DNA from: Lachnospiraceae bacterium
GTDB taxonomy: Bacteria; Bacillota; Clostridia; Lachnospirales; Lachnospiraceae
Direction of reading: 5' to 3'
Assembly (NCBI GenBank): GCA_017961385.1
Contig: JAGCXJ010000237.1
Span: 1 to 11,077, forward strand
DNA: 11,077 nucleotides
Both the position numbers and the translations under genes were made by a program. The notes beneath the pieces are model-generated. The model was not told where the DNA came from. It saw only the letters and a program-made list of their open reading frames with translations, and did no database searches. Position 1 is the first letter of the stretch. Each line of letters opens with the position of its first letter. Below are positions 7,345 through 11,077 of this stretch, piece after piece.

Positions 7345-9033
7345 TTATTCTGTGTCTTCCTCGGTTGTCTCGTAATCTATCGCTTCAACCTCACCGCTTT
7401 CGTTTACCTTTTCACGTACTTTAGCGATCTTAGCGAGCAGTACGTTATTGTTGAGATTTATAAGCTTGACTCCCGAAGTGATCCTTCCGTATGTATTGAC
7501 ATCCTTCATCAGGATCTGAATGATGATCCCTTCCGTTGTTATCATCATGATCTCATGTTCATCGGTAACCGCCTTTACACCAAGAACATATCCTGTCTTA
7601 TCCGTTATCTTGTAGCACTTGACACCGCGGCCGCCACGTTTCTGAACATGGAATTCATCAAGTACGGTTCTCTTACCCATACCCTTTTCGGATACGATCA
7701 GGAGTGAATCTCCCTGATGATCAAGCTGCATGCCTACGATCTCGTCTCCGTCAGTAAGATTCATTCCGATAACGCCCATAGCGCTTCTTCCGGTCTTTCT
7801 TACATCTGTTTCCTTGAATCTTATGCACATGCCGTACTTTGTAACAAGGAAGATCTCGGAATCGGCTGTCGTTGTCTTAACTTCTATGAGTTCATCATCA
7901 TCCCTGAGTCCTATTGCAATAAGACCGTTCTTTCTGATGTTCATGTATTCAGATACGCAGGTCTTCTTGACTGTTCCGTTCTTTGTTACCATGAACAGGT
8001 TATGATTTTCATCATATGTTGTAACAGGTATTACCGCTGATATCTTTTCTCCGGGATTAAGCTGAAGCAGATTGATTATCGCTGTTCCTCTTGCCGTTCT
8101 GCTTGCTTCCGGTATCTCGTAAACCTTTAATCTGTATACACGACCGAAGTTAGTGAAGAACATCACATGATTATGAGTATTGGTCATGAGAAGATCTTCG
8201 ATATAATCATCCTCAATGGTCGTCATTCCCTTGATTCCCTTGCCGCCTCTGTGCTGCGCATGGAAATTGTCAACGGTCATTCTCTTGATATATCCGAGAT
8301 TTGACATCGTGATGACAACATTCTCATCAGGAATAAGATCTTCCATTGTTATATCATATTCGTCAAATCCTATCTGTGTCCTTCTGTCATCACCGTATTT
8401 ATCAGCGATTTCTTCAATTTCTGTCTTTATTACGCCGAGTAGGAGCTTTTCATCTGCAAGGATTGCCTTTAATTCCGCAATCTTCTTAACAAGTTCTGCA
8501 TGTTCGTTTTCGATCTTTTCTCTCTCTAATCCTGTGAGAGCACGAAGACGCATGTTTGCAATGGCTTCGGCCTGTATATCAGTAAGTCCGAATCTTTCCA
8601 TCAACCTGTCTTTAGCTTCCTGGGTAGTCTTTGAAGATCTCATTATCTGGATCACTTCATCGATATTGTCAAGCGCGATGAGCAGACCCTGTAAAATGTG
8701 ATCTCTCTCTTCAGCCTTCTGAAGATCGAATCTTGTTCTTCTTGTAACTACATCCTCCTGATGCTTCAGGTAATAAACAAGCATATCAAGAAGATTCATT
8801 ACTCTGGGCTGGTTATTCACAAGTGCGAGCATTATAACGCCGAATGTATCCTGAAGCTGAGTATGCTTGTAGAGTGTATTGAGCACGATGTTGGCATTGA
8901 CATCCTTACGCAGTTCAATAACTACACGCATACCTTCTCTGTCTGATTCATCTCTGAGATCAGTGATGCCGTCGATCTTCTTATCCTTGTGAAGCTCGGC
9001 GATCTTTTCGATGAGTCTTGCCTTGTTTACCAT
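7345..9033 (-). CDS. gyrA: DNA gyrase subunit A, C-terminal piece after the in-frame amber codon
   Basis: This 562-residue open piece is in the same frame as the GyrA N-terminal piece and continues it directly; sense codons resume at 9081 (TLPNGKNQIIITELPY), before the first ATG at 9031-9033. In whole-GyrA numbering it starts at residue 272. It holds the rest of the breakage-reunion domain (VNKARLIEKIAEL; tower and coiled-coil region through about residue 490) and the C-terminal DNA-wrapping beta-pinwheel. The pinwheel carries the GyrA-box QHRGGKG (531-537) and a second box-like QKRGGRG (735-741). The ATG at 9033 has no convincing Shine-Dalgarno, so I do not take it as a real independent start. 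The acidic tail ends at residue 833, and the stop lies 9 nt before a stem-loop. Confidence 0.85.
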   Translation of the reverse strand: MVNKARLIEKIAELHKDKKIDGITDLRDESDREGMRVVIELRKDVNANIVLNTLYKHTQLQDTFGVIMLALVNNQPRVMNLLDMLVYYLKHQEDVVTRRTRFDLQKAEERDHILQGLLIALDNIDEVIQIMRSSKTTQEAKDRLMERFGLTDIQAEAIANMRLRALTGLEREKIENEHAELVKKIAELKAILADEKLLLGVIKTEIEEIADKYGDDRRTQIGFDEYDITMEDLIPDENVVITMSNLGYIKRMTVDNFHAQHRGGKGIKGMTTIEDDYIEDLLMTNTHNHVMFFTNFGRVYRLKVYEIPEASRTARGTAIINLLQLNPGEKISAVIPVTTYDENHNLFMVTKNGTVKKTCVSEYMNIRKNGLIAIGLRDDDELIEVKTTTADSEIFLVTKYGMCIRFKETDVRKTGRSAMGVIGMNLTDGDEIVGMQLDHQGDSLLIVSEKGMGKRTVLDEFHVQKRGGRGVKCYKITDKTGYVLGVKAVTDEHEIMMITTEGIIIQILMKDVNTYGRITSGVKLINLNNNVLLAKIAKVREKVNESGEVEAIDYETTEEDTE

Positions 9034-9081
9034 GTAGGGAAGCTCGGTTATTATGATCTGATTCTTTCCGTTAGGAAGAGT

Positions 9082-9084
9082 CTA
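9082..9084 (-). other. gyrA: In-frame TAG (amber) codon interrupting gyrA
   Basis: Codon 255 of gyrA is TAG. The frame is unbroken on both sides: RVRGVTSI before and TLPNGKNQIIITELPY after, so this is a single-codon nonsense change and not a frameshift. Taken through, 7345-9846 gives a full 833-residue GyrA. At this place GyrA proteins usually have Glu as far as I recall (RARAEVE in E. coli); GAG to TAG is one base change. A sequencing or assembly error, a real mutation, or amber suppression are possible; the first two are more likely, because no other recognised gene here has an internal TAG. Confidence 0.9.
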
Positions 9085-9846
9085 GATACTTGTAACACCT
9101 CTTACCCTTATCTTGCCGCGGCCTGTTCTGTATGCTTCTTCCACGGCACGGGTTCCGATTATAACACCGACTGTAGGAAAATCAGGAGCCTTGACAAGAG
9201 GAAGTATCTCATCTATCTCTGTCTTTCTGTCTTCTTCAACCCTGTTGTCAATTATCTTTACGACTGCGCTTATAACCTCCCTAAGATTGTGAGGAGGTAT
9301 ATTTGTCGCCATACCTACTGCGATACCAGTCGTACCGTTTACCAAAAGATTTGGATATCTGCTTGGTAAAACCGTAGGTTCCTTTTCAGTTTCATCAAAG
9401 TTAGGGACAAAATCAACGGTATCTTTATTGATATCGGATATAAGTTCCATTGAGATCTTTGATAATCTTGCCTCGGTATAACGCATTGCTGCGGCACCGT
9501 CACCGTCTACGGAACCGAAGTTTCCGTGACCGTCAACAAGCGGATATCTGAATGACCAATCCTGAGCCATGTTTACCAAAGCTCCGTAGATGGAACTGTC
9601 ACCGTGAGGATGGTATTTACCCATCGTATCACCGACTATACGGGCACTTTTTCTGTGAGGCTTATCCGGTGTATTGTTGAGTTCAATCATTGAATAGAGA
9701 ACTCTTCTCTGTACCGGCTTAAGTCCGTCCCTTACATCCGGGAGTGCTCTTGAAGCGATAACACTCATGGCATAGTCAATATATGACGTTTCCATGGTCT
9801 TTTTAAGATCTACAAGTTTAATTTTGTCAAAAATCCGGTCTTCCAT
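9082..9846 (-). CDS. gyrA: DNA gyrase subunit A, N-terminal piece ending at the amber codon
   Basis: GyrA cuts and rejoins DNA in the A2B2 gyrase that introduces negative supercoils. These 254 residues hold the winged-helix part of the breakage-reunion domain: [31 protein letters not shown] (21-51), the quinolone-resistance region [22 protein letters not shown] (76-97), and the catalytic R122-Y123 in [17 protein letters not shown]. At the position equivalent to E. coli D87 there is Gly88, while Ser84 is kept. The piece stops at TAG, so alone it would lack the tower, coiled coil and wrapping domain and could not form gyrase. The start at 9846 has AAAGG 7 nt upstream and lies 18 nt after gyrB, the usual gyrB-gyrA order. 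If the TAG is an error, this and the following piece are one gene, 7345-9846. Confidence 0.88.
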   Translation of the reverse strand: MEDRIFDKIKLVDLKKTMETSYIDYAMSVIASRALPDVRDGLKPVQRRVLYSMIELNNTPDKPHRKSARIVGDTMGKYHPHGDSSIYGALVNMAQDWSFRYPLVDGHGNFGSVDGDGAAAMRYTEARLSKISMELISDINKDTVDFVPNFDETEKEPTVLPSRYPNLLVNGTTGIAVGMATNIPPHNLREVISAVVKIIDNRVEEDRKTEIDEILPLVKAPDFPTVGVIIGTRAVEEAYRTGRGKIRVRGVTSI

Positions 9847-9864
9847 TGCTTTACCTTTCGGTCT

Positions 9865-11077
<1,213 letters not shown>

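Noticed and set aside
7336..7349. Plus-strand terminator formed by the gyrA-dgt stem-loop and the following T-rich run
   Set aside because: No plus-strand gene ends here; the T run is partly the gyrA stop codon region.
8216..8701. 161-codon plus-strand open frame opposite gyrA, and similar plus-strand frames at 4688-5218 and 2657-3175
   Set aside because: All lie wholly inside well-identified genes on the other strand and resemble no protein.
7345..9033. A naturally split gyrase A with an independent C-terminal subunit starting at ATG 9033
   Set aside because: Sense coding resumes right after the TAG with conserved GyrA residues before this ATG, and no good ribosome binding site precedes it.
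9082..9084. Pyrrolysine insertion at the gyrA TAG
   Set aside because: Pyrrolysine is known mainly from methylamine methyltransferases and few other proteins; nothing in the window (no pyl genes) supports it in GyrA.

Overview
The window is a compact, entirely co-directional stretch of bacterial chromosome; every gene is on the minus strand. The protein families, the moderate GC content, the AGGAG-type ribosome binding sites, the frequent AGA and ATA codons and the DNA gyrase sequence style point to a Gram-positive Clostridia member, most likely Lachnospiraceae (Butyrivibrio or Roseburia-like). The taxonomic call is inference from sequence style, not from a database search.

In transcription order (right to left): 9865-11077 is the C-terminal 403 residues of DNA gyrase B (gyrB, cut by the window edge). 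7345-9846 is gyrA, which reads as one 833-residue GyrA except for a single in-frame amber codon (TAG, 9082-9084), leaving two open pieces. A 52-bp spacer with a 9-bp stem-loop follows. 5880-7292 is an HD-domain dGTP triphosphohydrolase (dgt). 4639-5862 is a CPA2-type cation:proton antiporter. 3480-4646 is a membrane-anchored GH25 muramidase. 1148-3478 is a FeoA-FeoB fusion ferrous iron transporter. 376-1143 is a two-part GNAT acetyltransferase that ends inside an intrinsic terminator. 1-281 is the N-terminal part of an AraC-family regulator, cut by the left edge and probably with its own promoter.

Junctions are very tight: gyrB/gyrA 18 bp, dgt/antiporter 17 bp, antiporter/muramidase 8-bp overlap, muramidase/feoB 1 bp, feoB/GNAT 4 bp. 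At least the run from dgt to the GNAT gene therefore looks like one transcription unit closed by the terminator at 361-390. The gyrB-gyrA pair and dgt belong to DNA topology and dNTP homeostasis, while the next three genes act at the cell envelope (ion exchange, peptidoglycan cleavage, iron import). In Firmicutes gyrBA usually lies near dnaA and the replication origin, so the origin is probably to the right of this window; no origin is visible here.

There is no gene-free stretch longer than 100 bp. I see no RNA gene, insertion sequence, CRISPR array, prophage or defence gene. Most of the window is ordinary core genome. The one striking anomaly is the amber codon inside gyrA, an essential gene; a sequencing error or point mutation is the simplest explanation. 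I did not find a convincing undescribed system.
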